DNA of 14,107 nt, from NCBI GenBank assembly GCA_937951955.1, contig CALGAD010000124.1, positions 1 through 14,107 on the forward strand, read 5' to 3'. The DNA comes from an uncultured Bacillaceae bacterium. GTDB lineage: Bacteria > Bacillota > Bacilli > Bacillales > Caldibacillaceae. The notes under the pieces were generated by a model, which saw nothing but the letters and a program-made list of their open reading frames with translations, was not told where the DNA came from and ran no database searches. The position numbers and the translations under genes are program-made. This document shows positions 7,546 through 14,107 of this stretch, piece after piece. Each line of letters opens with the position of its first letter. Position 1 is the stretch's first letter.

Positions 7546-8829
7546 CTATTTTTTTACAACATTAAAGTTTTCGTTAATCAATAGCCAGTTTTGCGGGAAG
7601 GACAGGCCCAGTTTCCAGTAACTCATTCCTCGTAAGTTTAACTCTTTCACTAAATTGAATTTTGCCTGGATACTGCGCGCATCTTCAAACCAGACTTCAT
7701 GGCGCCTGCCTTGTTCATCGGTATAAAAGAAAAAGGGAGCCTGGGCAGTTTCATCATATTGAATCGGGACATTATAACGGGCGGCAAGCTCGATCGCTTG
7801 CTGGGGGCTTACGGCTCTGGCTGTCGTTCCCTCGACAAAGGGGAGGGTCCAGTCATACCCGTACAAGTTTTGCCCCATCATAATTTTTTCCGCGGGCATT
7901 TCGGTAATCGCATATTCTAATACATCACGGACAGCATTAATCGGTGATACGGCCATTGCCGGGCCGCCACTATATCCCCATTCATACGTCATGATAACGA
8001 CAAAATCGACGATCTCCCCGTGGGCGCGATAATCATGGGCTTCATACCAGAGACCGGGCTGGTCAGCACGAGTTTTTGGAGCGAGAGCAGTCGATAAAAA
8101 CCAGCCCAATTGGCTGAATCTTTCCTTCGCCCGGCGTAAAAACTCGTTGTACGCTTCCCGATCTTCCGGACGTAAAAATTCAAAATCAAAATGAATATCT
8201 CGCATGCCGTATTTTTGTGCGGTGGCAACAATATTATTGAGGAGATTTTCTTGCACCGTCTGATCATTTAAAATAATGCGCCCTAACTCATCGCTGAAGG
8301 CACCTTCCTCTAAATTGGTGACGACCATAACAAGTACGTTGCGATTGTCGCGGGCGATCGCGGGAAATTCGTTCATCGGCACTTCTTGCAAGGATCCGTC
8401 CCGCTTTACCTGGAAACTAAAGGGGGATAAGTACGTTAAATACGGTGCAGCACCCCGGGCGCTATTTTCCAGTGCGGGAGTCACTGTGCCACCAAGCGGT
8501 TCAACGTAAGCATTAAATTCGGCCGAACTTTTTGGACGGGGTGGGATATATAATCTTGTGCCGATCATCAAAGGGACATTAACAGAAATACCGTTAATCG
8601 CAGCAAGCTCCTGGTAGGAAAGTCCGAACCGCTGACTAATGGACCAGAGGGAATCTCCAGGTTGAACCCAATAAAATTGTCCCTGGATCGGGATGACTAA
8701 GGCTTGACCGATGACCAATCGATTCGGGTTGGGAAGTTCATTGGCGGTAATAAGTTCATCAACGGTCGTATTATATGCGGCAGCGATACCGAATAATGAC
8801 TGGCCAGGGCCGACGACATGGATTTGCAT
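7546..8829 (-). CDS. sleL: Spore peptidoglycan N-acetylglucosaminidase, LysM + GH18
   Basis: This is a SleL/YaaH-type glycosidase that cleaves spore cortex muropeptides during germination. The 427-aa protein has two LysM repeats (about residues 2-47 and 52-96, each ending in a VIP or YIP strand) that bind peptidoglycan. A glycosyl hydrolase family 18 barrel follows (about 105-425). The catalytic strand DIHFDFEF carries Asp215 and the likely proton donor Glu217. There is no signal peptide, as expected of an enzyme laid down in the spore by the mother cell. The start is ATG 8829, 7 bases after GGAGGG (8837-8842 on the minus strand). An upstream ATG at 8844 overlaps that box. The length equals that of B. 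subtilis YaaH, its positional counterpart. A sigma-E-like promoter lies upstream. Confidence 0.93.
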   Translation of the reverse strand: MQIHVVGPGQSLFGIAAAYNTTVDELITANELPNPNRLVIGQALVIPIQGQFYWVQPGDSLWSISQRFGLSYQELAAINGISVNVPLMIGTRLYIPPRPKSSAEFNAYVEPLGGTVTPALENSARGAAPYLTYLSPFSFQVKRDGSLQEVPMNEFPAIARDNRNVLVMVVTNLEEGAFSDELGRIILNDQTVQENLLNNIVATAQKYGMRDIHFDFEFLRPEDREAYNEFLRRAKERFSQLGWFLSTALAPKTRADQPGLWYEAHDYRAHGEIVDFVVIMTYEWGYSGGPAMAVSPINAVRDVLEYAITEMPAEKIMMGQNLYGYDWTLPFVEGTTARAVSPQQAIELAARYNVPIQYDETAQAPFFFYTDEQGRRHEVWFEDARSIQAKFNLVKELNLRGMSYWKLGLSFPQNWLLINENFNVVKK

Positions 8830-8866
8830 GGAATCGCCCTCCATTGATGGATTTCGTATCTATTCA

Positions 8867-8896
8867 AGTTTATGATTGAAATATAAAATAATGTTT
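8867..8896 (-). promoter_or_regulatory. Candidate sigma-E promoter of sleL/yaaH
   Basis: On the minus strand, CATAAACT (8867-8874) matches the sigma-E -10 consensus CATACAnT at all but one position. AAACATT (8890-8896) partly matches the -35 at a 15-base spacing. The -10 lies 37 bases ahead of the start codon. Mother-cell expression is established for B. subtilis yaaH; its application here is inferred. Confidence 0.35.
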
Positions 8897-9001
8897 AGAG
8901 GATAAAACGTGTATAAAGAATTGATAGAAATCATTTTCTTGAGAAAAAGTAGCAATGCATTGCTTTGAAAGTGCAGTCAACATATAAAGGAGCGTTTGTT
9001 C

Positions 9002-9493
9002 ATGGATCGAGATGAATACTACATGCGTTTAGCAATCGAAGAAGCGAAAAAAGGAGAAGCGATTGGTGAAGTGCCAATCGGCTGTATCATCGTTTGTGAT
9101 GATGAAATCATTGCCCGGGGGCATAATTTAAAGGAGATTGAACAAAATCCGACCTTGCATGCGGAAATGGTGGCGATTCAACGGGCCAGTAAAAAATTAG
9201 GTTCGTGGCGTCTGGAGGGGGCAACGATGTACGTCACCCTGGAACCGTGTCCGATGTGTGCCGGCGGGATTATTATGTCGCGGATTCAGCGAGTTGTTTA
9301 TGGAGCGAGTGACCCGCGAGGTGGTTGTGCAGGAACGTTGATGAATTTATTACAGGATGAACGCTTCAATCATCGCTGTGAAGTGGAAAAGGGTGTGCTA
9401 GCGGAAGAATGCGGACAGATGTTGGTTGACTTTTTTAAAAAGTTGCGTGAACGGGGAAAAAAGGAAAAAGATGCCGTGAACAACAATAATTAG
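9002..9493 (+). CDS. tadA: tRNA-specific adenosine deaminase
   Basis: TadA converts wobble adenosine 34 to inosine in tRNA-Arg(ACG), allowing CGN decoding. The 163-aa protein has the cytidine/deoxycytidylate deaminase zinc site. HAE supplies His53 and the catalytic Glu55, and PCPMC supplies Cys83 and Cys86. The GTLMNLLQDERFNH segment is typical of bacterial TadA. The start is ATG 9002, 9 bases after AAGGAG (8987-8992). An in-frame TTG at 8996 is only 3 bases from that box. The C-terminus is basic and asparagine-rich, like the variable tails of homologues. In B. subtilis yaaI lies next to tadA; it is missing here. No clear promoter was found. Confidence 0.95.
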   Translation: MDRDEYYMRLAIEEAKKGEAIGEVPIGCIIVCDDEIIARGHNLKEIEQNPTLHAEMVAIQRASKKLGSWRLEGATMYVTLEPCPMCAGGIIMSRIQRVVYGASDPRGGCAGTLMNLLQDERFNHRCEVEKGVLAEECGQMLVDFFKKLRERGKKEKDAVNNNN

Positions 9494-9506
9494 CAGGAGG
9501 ATGTCA

Positions 9507-9535
9507 TTGCTTTTTCGCTGATTAACTAGTATAAT
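9507..9535 (+). promoter_or_regulatory. Sigma-A promoter of scr
   Basis: TTGCTT (9507-9512) and a perfect TATAAT (9530-9535) are 17 bases apart. The predicted start near 9541-9542 coincides with the 5' end of the SRP RNA. Confidence 0.85.
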
Positions 9536-9540
9536 TAGTT

Positions 9541-9812
9541 ATGCCGTGCTAGGTGGGGAGGTAGCGGTGCCCTGTACCCGCAATCCGCTCTAGCGGGACT
9601 GAATCCCTTCCCGAGGCTGTTTAACTGTAGGGTCCGTCTTCAGTAAGTGGTGTTGACGTTTGGGTCCTGCGCAATGGGAATCCACGAACCATGTCAGGTC
9701 CGGAAGGAAGCAGCATTAAGTGGAACCTCTCATGTGCCGCAGGGTCGCCTGAACCGAGCTAACTGCTGAAGCAACGCTTATGGTTAGCAGTCGACAGAAG
9801 GTGCACGGCTTT
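9541..9812 (+). ncRNA. scr: Signal recognition particle RNA (large, Bacillus type)
   Basis: This is the RNA scaffold of the SRP, which binds Ffh and targets nascent membrane and secreted proteins. At about 271 nt it is the long Gram-positive form with an Alu domain. The S-domain Ffh site is clear: CATGTCAGGTCCGGAAGGAAGCAGCATTAAG lies at about 9690-9720, containing the GGAAGGAAGCAGC tetraloop and asymmetric-loop signature. The Alu-domain start (GTGCTAGGTGGGGAGGTAGC) is present. The ends pair (GCCGTGC 9543-9549 with GCACGGC 9803-9809). It sits between tadA and dnaX as in B. subtilis. Ends are accurate to a few bases. Confidence 0.96.
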
Positions 9813-9829
9813 ATACATAAACGAAGAAT

Positions 9830-9862
9830 AAAATCACCCTTTTTATAAAAGGGTGATTTTTT
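9830..9862 (+). terminator. Rho-independent terminator of scr
   Basis: A hairpin with an 11-bp core (9830-9840 with 9850-9860) can extend inward by A-T pairs and ends in a T run. It lies 18 bases after the SRP RNA. Confidence 0.9.
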
Positions 9863-9863
9863 G

Positions 9864-9893
9864 TAGTCATGAAAGGTAACAATACGGTATAAT
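9864..9893 (+). promoter_or_regulatory. Candidate sigma-A promoter of dnaX-ebfC-recR
   Basis: A perfect TATAAT (9888-9893) lies 18 bases after TAGTCA (9864-9869), a 4/6 match to the -35. It directly follows the scr terminator. The predicted start near 9900 leaves a leader of about 55 bases. Confidence 0.5.
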
Positions 9894-9955
9894 AAAAGGA
9901 AAATTGGCTTTAATAGAAATGGCCCCTTTAGGGTTTTTATAGGAGGATGTCTTGG

Positions 9956-11647
9956 ATGGGGTATCAAGCACTTTACCGGGTATGGCGACCGCAAACGTTT
10001 CGTGATGTAGTCGGACAAATACATGTAACAAAAACATTGCAAAATGCAATCGTACAGCAAAAAATATCCCATGCCTATTTATTCACCGGTCCACGGGGTA
10101 CAGGGAAAACGAGTGCCGCGAAAATTTTAGCGAAGGCGGTCAATTGCGAAAACGGTCCGGATCGCGAACCGTGCAATGAATGTGCAATTTGTAAAGGAAT
10201 AACGGACGGATCGATTCCTGATGTGATCGAAATTGACGCGGCCTCAAATAATGGCGTGGAGGAAATCCGAGACATCCGTGATAAAGTAAAATTTGCCCCG
10301 AGTGTAGCGAAATATAAAGTCTACATCATTGATGAAGTTCATATGTTAACAATCGGTGCGTTCAATGCGTTGTTAAAAACGTTAGAAGAACCACCGAAAC
10401 ATGTAATTTTTATCCTGGCTACAACAGAACCCCATAAAATTCCCTTAACGATTATTTCCCGATGCCAGCGTTTCGATTTTAAACGCATTACCCCCGATGC
10501 TATTTTCGGTCGCTTACAACAAATCGTTACTGAATATGGATATGAATACGAAGAAGATGCCTTGAAAATTATCGCCCAGCAAGCAGAAGGGGGCTTACGG
10601 GATGCGTTAAGCCTTCTTGATCAAACGATTTCCTATAGTGTCGATCAAACGATCACTTTACAAGATGCTTTAGCCATCACCGGATCTTTGTCCCAGCAGA
10701 TTTTAAATGAACTTGCAGAAGCAATTTTACAAACGGATACATCACTTGCTTTTGAATCGATACATACACTACTTGCAGAAGGTAAGGATCCGAATCGGAT
10801 CGTTGAGCAAATGATTCAATATTACCGGGATTTACTGTTGTACAAAACTTCGCCAAACATGCTGCAGTATTTAGAAAGAGTTACTGTGGATGATGAATTT
10901 AGCGAACTGGCGGAGCGATATGAGATTGAGGCGATTTTCCAAATCATCGACCGTTTAAATAAAGCCCAGCAAGAAATGAAATGGACGAATCACCCGCGGG
11001 TAATATTAGAAGTTTTATTCGTGGAACTGTGCCAGCCAAAACAGCAGACGGCTATCCCTGATGAAATGCAGGGAATGATTAAGGAGTTACAGGCAAAGGT
11101 TACAAGTCTTGAAGCGGAATTAAATGCCGTCAAGCAAAATGGCATCCAGCCAGCTGAGGCACAGGATCCGGTTCGGAAAGAGAAAAAGCCGGCCCTGCAG
11201 GTAAAAAGTGCTTTTAAAGCTCCGGTGGGCAAAATTGAGAATGTTTTAACCCATGCGACGAAACAAGATTTGCAACTCGTCAAGAAAAACTGGGCGAATT
11301 TATTGCAAAATTTGAAGAAGTCTCATGCGGCTTTACTCAATAATGCGGAACCGGTAGCAGCATCAGATTCCGGTTGCGTCATTAGCTTTAAGTATGAAAT
11401 TCATTGCCAGATGGCGATGAATAACAGCGAATTTGTTCATTTTGTCAATCAACAGTTACAAAATATTTTGAACCGACCGATGGAAATTGTCGGCGTGCCT
11501 GAAAACCAATGGATCAATATCCGGCAATCTTTTTTAAGCCAGCATCAAGATTTGGTAAAAGAAGCCGGTGAGAAAAAGCAAGACGATCCACTGATAGAAG
11601 AAGCGAAAAAATTAGTTGGAGAAGAATTGTTAGAAGTTAAAGAATGA
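9956..11647 (+). CDS. dnaX: DNA polymerase III subunit gamma/tau
   Basis: DnaX is the ATPase of the clamp loader, which places the sliding clamp on primed DNA; the full-length tau form also organises the replisome. The 563-aa protein has Walker A GPRGTGKTS (45-53), a zinc site (Cys64, Cys73, Cys76, Cys79) and Walker B IIDEVHM (D126, E127). It also has the sensor ATTEPHKIP and the SRC arginine-finger motif (168-170). A variable charged linker follows (about 360-430), then a C-terminal tau-type domain. The start is ATG 9956 (MGYQALYRV), 9 bases after AGGAGG (9941-9946). ATG 9947 abuts that box and is unlikely. The length equals B. subtilis DnaX. No A-run slippery site for making gamma is visible. 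ebfC starts 16 bases after the stop. Confidence 0.97.
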   Translation: MGYQALYRVWRPQTFRDVVGQIHVTKTLQNAIVQQKISHAYLFTGPRGTGKTSAAKILAKAVNCENGPDREPCNECAICKGITDGSIPDVIEIDAASNNGVEEIRDIRDKVKFAPSVAKYKVYIIDEVHMLTIGAFNALLKTLEEPPKHVIFILATTEPHKIPLTIISRCQRFDFKRITPDAIFGRLQQIVTEYGYEYEEDALKIIAQQAEGGLRDALSLLDQTISYSVDQTITLQDALAITGSLSQQILNELAEAILQTDTSLAFESIHTLLAEGKDPNRIVEQMIQYYRDLLLYKTSPNMLQYLERVTVDDEFSELAERYEIEAIFQIIDRLNKAQQEMKWTNHPRVILEVLFVELCQPKQQTAIPDEMQGMIKELQAKVTSLEAELNAVKQNGIQPAEAQDPVRKEKKPALQVKSAFKAPVGKIENVLTHATKQDLQLVKKNWANLLQNLKKSHAALLNNAEPVAASDSGCVISFKYEIHCQMAMNNSEFVHFVNQQLQNILNRPMEIVGVPENQWINIRQSFLSQHQDLVKEAGEKKQDDPLIEEAKKLVGEELLEVKE

Positions 11648-11663
11648 ATTGGAGGAAAATGAG

Positions 11664-11984
11664 ATGCGTGGAATGGGTAATTATCAAAACATGATGCGTC
11701 AAGTACAAAAGATGCAAAAGAAAATGCAAGAAGCCCAGGAAAAATTGGGTGAAGAAAGAATTGAAGGAACAGCCGGGGGCGGTTTAGTGCGGGTCATTGT
11801 TTCCGGCCATAAAGAAGTACTGGAAGTTAAATTAGATGAAGATGTCGTCGACCCTGAGGATGTTGAAATGCTGCAAGATTTAATCGTAACGGCTGTCAAT
11901 GATGCCATGGAGAAAGTGGATGAACGTATTAATCAAACGATGGGACAGTTTACGAAAGGTATGAACATTCCGGGTCTCTTTTAA
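11664..11984 (+). CDS. ebfC: Nucleoid-associated protein, YbaB/EbfC family
   Basis: This small DNA-binding protein (106 aa; YaaK in B. subtilis) belongs to the YbaB/EbfC family, which forms dimers that bind DNA. It has an N-terminal helix rich in M, Q and K (NMMRQVQKMQKKMQEAQEKL), the conserved EGTAGGG turn, a beta sheet, and the family C-terminus GQFTKGMNIPGLF. The start is ATG 11664 (MRGMGN), 8 bases after GGAGG (11651-11655). A TTG at 11649 overlaps that box. It lies between dnaX and recR, the usual bacterial order. Confidence 0.95.
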   Translation: MRGMGNYQNMMRQVQKMQKKMQEAQEKLGEERIEGTAGGGLVRVIVSGHKEVLEVKLDEDVVDPEDVEMLQDLIVTAVNDAMEKVDERINQTMGQFTKGMNIPGLF

Positions 11985-12144
11985 ATAAAGAAATGAGACT
12001 TTTATCGGATAAAGAAGAACTTTTTCCTTTCTATTGAAGAAAAGGAAATGTGGAGGTAAACCGGGCGCTTTGTAAAAAAGCGCCTTGCTTCATTAGAGGA
12101 GAAACGGAAAATTACGATTTTCTAAACAGGAAAGGATTTTTCAT
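11985..12144 (+). other. Hairpin-rich spacer between ebfC and recR
   Basis: No gene was found in these 160 bases. Three potential hairpins are visible. One is imperfect and purine/pyrimidine-rich, about 12020-12050. One is perfect (12064-12070 with 12078-12084, GGCGCTT/AAGCGCC) but lacks a T run. One is a 6-bp stem (12107-12112 with 12117-12122). Two ribosome-binding-site-like sequences (GGAGG, AGGAG) have no useful reading frame after them. No terminator or convincing promoter is evident, so recR is probably co-transcribed with dnaX and ebfC. Confidence 0.5.
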
Positions 12145-12741
12145 ATGTACTATCCAGAACCGATTTCAAAATTAATCGATAGTTTTTCGCAATTACCGGG
12201 AATTGGACCGAAAACGGCTGCCCGCCTCGCCTTTCATGTGATCACGATGGAAGAGGAAACGGTATTAAATTTCGCCCGGGCACTTGTCGATGCGAAAAGA
12301 AATATCACATATTGTTCCGTTTGCGGCCATATAACCGATAAAGACCCTTGTTACATTTGTGGAGACAGCAGTCGGGATCGTTCTGTAATATGTGTAGTTC
12401 AAGACTCGAAAGATGTTATCGCCATGGAGAAAATGAAAGAATATAACGGCCTGTATCATGTATTACACGGTTCAATTTCCCCAATGGATGGTATTGGCCC
12501 CGATGATATCAATATTTCCAGTTTAATCAAACGACTTCAAGATGAAACCGTTGAAGAGTTGATTTTAGCGACAAACCCGAATATTGAAGGGGAAGCGACA
12601 GCGATGTATATTTCTCGCTTAGTCAAGCCCTCGGGGATAAAAGTAACAAAAATTGCCCACGGTCTTCCAGTTGGTGGTGACCTGGAATATGCAGATGAGG
12701 TTACATTATCCAAGGCGCTAGAAGGGAGAAGAGAGATATAA
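12145..12741 (+). CDS. recR: Recombination mediator protein RecR
   Basis: RecR works with RecO (and RecF) to load RecA on SSB-coated single-stranded DNA during gap repair. The 198-aa protein has the normal length and domains. There is a helix-hairpin-helix (LPGIGPKTAARLAFHV, about 17-32) and a four-cysteine zinc finger (Cys57, Cys60, Cys69, Cys72). A Toprim domain (about 80-175, beginning VICVVQDSKD and with the TNPNIEGEATAMY segment) and a C-terminal helix follow. ATG 12145 follows AAAGGA with 8 bases between. Confidence 0.97.
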   Translation: MYYPEPISKLIDSFSQLPGIGPKTAARLAFHVITMEEETVLNFARALVDAKRNITYCSVCGHITDKDPCYICGDSSRDRSVICVVQDSKDVIAMEKMKEYNGLYHVLHGSISPMDGIGPDDINISSLIKRLQDETVEELILATNPNIEGEATAMYISRLVKPSGIKVTKIAHGLPVGGDLEYADEVTLSKALEGRREI

Positions 12742-12802
12742 TACTTATAGATAGAATAAGTTCACCTTAGATTGAAGGGTAGAACTTAAGGGGGAAACAC
12801 GA

Positions 12803-13030
12803 TTGCTTTTTAGACGAAAAGGGTCACTGAAGAGAGAATACGATCGATTATTATACAATAAATTAGAGGAAGTTAAAAAATACTGGAATTTCGATATGAA
12901 ACTCAGTGAACATAGTATCGATAGAAATGACGATCTCGATATCGATATTAAAATTTCCCGAGCTAAGTACGTATTTTTATTAAAAGAAGCAAAAGAGCGC
13001 GATATAAGAGTGTCGAAACACTATTTCTAA
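12803..13030 (+). CDS. yaaL: YaaL family protein (DUF2508), function unknown
   Basis: This 75-aa, highly charged, mostly helical protein lies in the recR-yaaL-bofA position of B. subtilis YaaL (about 74 aa). It shares that protein's pattern: a basic N-terminus with LKREYDRLL, a tryptophan near the middle (KKYWN), and a C-terminal AKYVFLLKEAKERDIRVSKHYF. It has no membrane segment or known catalytic motif. The start is TTG 12803, 8 bases after GGGGG (12790-12794). A hairpin (12757-12766 with 12778-12788, one bulge) ends just before this ribosome binding site. A terminator follows the gene. Confidence 0.88.
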   Translation: MLFRRKGSLKREYDRLLYNKLEEVKKYWNFDMKLSEHSIDRNDDLDIDIKISRAKYVFLLKEAKERDIRVSKHYF

Positions 13031-13050
13031 AGGTAAATCTATTTTTAAAT

Positions 13051-13085
13051 AAGAATCGTTTTCCGAGGAAACGGTTCTTTTTTTT
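13051..13085 (+). terminator. Rho-independent terminator after yaaL
   Basis: An 11-bp stem (13051-13061 with 13069-13079, one G-U pair) with a 7-base loop is followed by a run of T. It probably ends the dnaX-ebfC-recR-yaaL transcript and makes bofA separately transcribed. Confidence 0.88.
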
Positions 13086-13094
13086 ATTTATTGT

Positions 13095-13183
13095 CATACA
13101 TTACTATAAGAAACAAGCTAAAATTCATTTATATATAACAACATTTCCTTTATTTGATTTGCAGCGATAGTCTTTACTATGTA
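13095..13183 (+). promoter_or_regulatory. Candidate bofA promoter region
   Basis: Two weak possibilities were seen. CATACATT (13095-13102) matches the sigma-E -10 consensus fully, but its -35 position falls in the yaaL terminator and matches poorly. TTGATT (13154-13159) lies 18 bases before TATGTA (13178-13183), a sigma-A-like pair that would start near 13190. The sporulation role of BofA favours the first idea; the sequence alone does not decide. Confidence 0.3.
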
Positions 13184-13230
13184 TAGAAATGAAAGCTACT
13201 GAAAATAAAGAGTGCAGGGAGGGAAATTAT

Positions 13231-13491
13231 CTGGAAACTTTATTGATTGTCGGGGTTATCGGTCTTTTTGTTATCATCGTACTATTTGGAAAAACAAGCG
13301 CTTTTCTCCGTTTAATTGGACATGTCTTCGTGAAAATCGCAATCGGTGCTATATTATTGTTCCTTTTAAATGTTATCGGCAGCAACTTTGATATCCATGT
13401 TCCCATCAATTTAGTTACAGCTACGGTATCTGGATTTTTAGGTATCCCCGGCGTTTTGGCGCTTACCGTTATTGATATTTGGATCGTTTAA
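13231..13491 (+). CDS. bofA: Inhibitor of pro-sigma-K processing BofA
   Basis: BofA is a mother-cell membrane protein that, with SpoIVFA, holds the intramembrane protease SpoIVFB inactive until the forespore signals, delaying sigma-K activation. The protein shows two hydrophobic segments (LLIVGVIGLFVIIVLF and a second around IAIGAILLFLLNVIG). It ends in the family hallmark HVPINLVTATVSGFLGIPG. The start is uncertain. CTG at 13231 sits 7 bases after a strong GGGAGGG (13217-13223) and gives 86 aa, against 87 in B. subtilis. ATG 13189 adds 14 polar residues (100 aa) but has no ribosome binding site. The gene call is firm and the start is not. Confidence 0.9.
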   Translation: METLLIVGVIGLFVIIVLFGKTSAFLRLIGHVFVKIAIGAILLFLLNVIGSNFDIHVPINLVTATVSGFLGIPGVLALTVIDIWIV

Positions 13492-13593
13492 ACAAAGTTT
13501 GTATGAAGACACCGTTCGTTACAGAGTTTCATAATAAATTTGTACCATCTTCTCTTGTTAAGTAAGAAAAAGGATGGGTGGATAAAATAACCA
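13492..13593 (+). other. Intergenic region after bofA, no gene seen
   Basis: An imperfect inverted repeat (from about 13493 and from about 13529, 13 of 16 positions matching) follows the bofA stop, but no T run follows it, so it is not a clear terminator. No open frame, tRNA or other recognisable element is visible before the rRNA promoters. Confidence 0.4.
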
Positions 13594-13623
13594 GTGGCAT
13601 AACCGGGATAAACATGTTATGAT
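13594..13623 (+). promoter_or_regulatory. Possible upstream promoter (P1) of the second rRNA operon
   Basis: TATGAT (13618-13623) is preceded by TG one base before it (extended -10) and lies 18 bases after GTGGCA (13594-13599), a 4/6 match to the -35. Tandem promoters are usual for Bacillus rRNA operons, so this is plausible as P1. Confidence 0.45.
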
Positions 13624-13677
13624 ACTGATTGTTCGATTCAAAACGTACGATTGGAAAACAAAGGATTAAAAAAACAT

Positions 13678-13706
13678 TTGCTATTTATTTTTTTTTGTGC
13701 TAATAT
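13678..13706 (+). promoter_or_regulatory. Proximal promoter (P2) of the second rRNA operon
   Basis: TTGCTA (13678-13683) and TAATAT (13701-13706) are separated by 17 bases, and TG lies one base before the -10. The A-rich stretch just upstream resembles an UP element. Transcription would start near 13713, about 75 bases ahead of mature 16S. Confidence 0.75.
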
Positions 13707-13712
13707 ATAAAA

Positions 13713-13786
13713 GTCGCTTGATTGAACCTTGAAAACTGAACAAGACAAAGCGAACCCAAGTCAGTTTAATTTTGAGCTATCAAACT
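13713..13786 (+). other. rRNA operon leader
   Basis: This is the transcribed leader between P2 and 16S. It contains CCTTGAAAACTGAACAAGAC, a sequence typical of Bacillus rRNA leaders and spacers and associated with antitermination and processing signals. Its end (13774-13786) is complementary to the start of 16S. Confidence 0.6.
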
Positions 13787-14107
13787 TTTTTTGGAGAGTT
13801 TGATCCTGGCTCAGGACGAACGCTGGCGGCGTGCCTAATACATGCAAGTCGAGCGAACCGATTAAAAGCTTGCTTTTTTGAGGTTAGCGGCGGACGGGTG
13901 AGTAACACGTGGGCAACCTGCCCTATAGACTGGGATAACTCGCGGAAACGCGTGCTAATACCGGATAATACAATGAAGTGCCTGCTTCATTGTTGAAAGA
14001 TGGCTTTTGCTATCACTATAGGATGGGCCCGCGGCGCATTAGCTAGTTGGTGGGGTAACAGCCTACCAAGGCGACGATGCGTAGCCGACCTGAGAGGGTG
14101 ATCGGCC
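13787..14107 (+). rRNA. rrs: 16S ribosomal RNA, 5' part (truncated by window end)
   Basis: The universal 5' segment GAGAGTTTGATCCTGGCTCAG starts at 13794. It is followed by GACGAACGCTGGCGGCGTGC and the variable V1 and V2 regions, with GCGGCGGACGGGTGAGTAACACGTGG between them. About 320 bases are present. The sequence pattern is Bacillaceae-like. The mature 5' end is placed by analogy with B. subtilis and could be off by a few bases. The gene runs in the same direction as the rRNA operon at the left edge. Short open frames within it are not genes. Confidence 0.95.

Noticed and set aside
9494..9520. AGGAGG followed by ATG just after tadA, suggesting a tiny gene
   Set aside because: The frame ends after six codons, the box touches the ATG, and the region is the scr promoter.
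9716..10072. Minus-strand frames over the 3' half of scr and the dnaX start
   Set aside because: They overlap the SRP RNA, its terminator, the dnaX promoter and the dnaX coding region, and resemble no known protein.
11140..11210. Possible frameshift signal in dnaX for making a short gamma form
   Set aside because: Only runs of four or five A are present, with no A-heptamer slippery site; the full-length tau frame is intact.
13772..13996. Open frame across the start of 16S rRNA
   Set aside because: It is an accidental frame inside the rRNA leader and the conserved 16S sequence.

Overview
This window is chromosomal DNA from a Firmicute of the family Bacillaceae. It is the segment just to the right of the replication origin, lying between two rRNA operons. 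The assignment rests on gene order and on protein lengths. The window runs from the 5S end of one rRNA operon through yaaC, guaB, dacA, serS, dck/dgk, a yaaH/sleL-type gene, tadA, the SRP RNA gene scr, dnaX, ebfC (yaaK), recR, yaaL and bofA to the 16S start of the next operon. This is the Bacillus subtilis order with a few genes missing. After start-site correction several proteins have the length I recall for B. subtilis (DacA 443 aa, DnaX 563 aa, SleL/YaaH 427 aa, RecR 198 aa). BofA and the spore-lytic enzyme point to an endospore former. I cannot name the genus from sequence alone.

Layout. 1-253: 23S-5S spacer, 5S rRNA and its terminator. 302-1267: yaaC, on the minus strand. 1376-2893: guaB (GMP synthesis) with its terminator. 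3025-4356: dacA, the D,D-carboxypeptidase (PBP5). 4375-5974: serS with a strong promoter and a serine T-box leader. 5978-6017: bidirectional terminator shared with the convergent deoxynucleoside kinases dck and dgk (6057-7357, minus strand, overlapping by 4 nt). 7546-8829: sleL/yaaH, minus strand. 9002-9493: tadA. 9507-9862: scr, the 6S-type SRP RNA with its own promoter and terminator. 9864-12741: dnaX-ebfC-recR, the replication and recombination cluster. 12803-13085: yaaL and its terminator. 13231-13491: bofA. 13594-14107: tandem promoters, leader and the 5' part of the next 16S gene.

The genes serve core growth functions: ribosomes, tRNA charging and editing, protein targeting, nucleotide supply, replication and repair. 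Sporulation genes sit among them. Compared with the B. subtilis arrangement, pdxS-pdxT between dacA and serS, the serine tRNA after serS, and yaaI next to tadA are all absent here.

I found no previously undescribed system. The points worth a second look are small: the missing pdxST pair, an apparent CTG start for bofA under a strong ribosome binding site, a hairpin-rich 160-base gap between ebfC and recR, and a leader segment that can pair with the 5' end of 16S rRNA.
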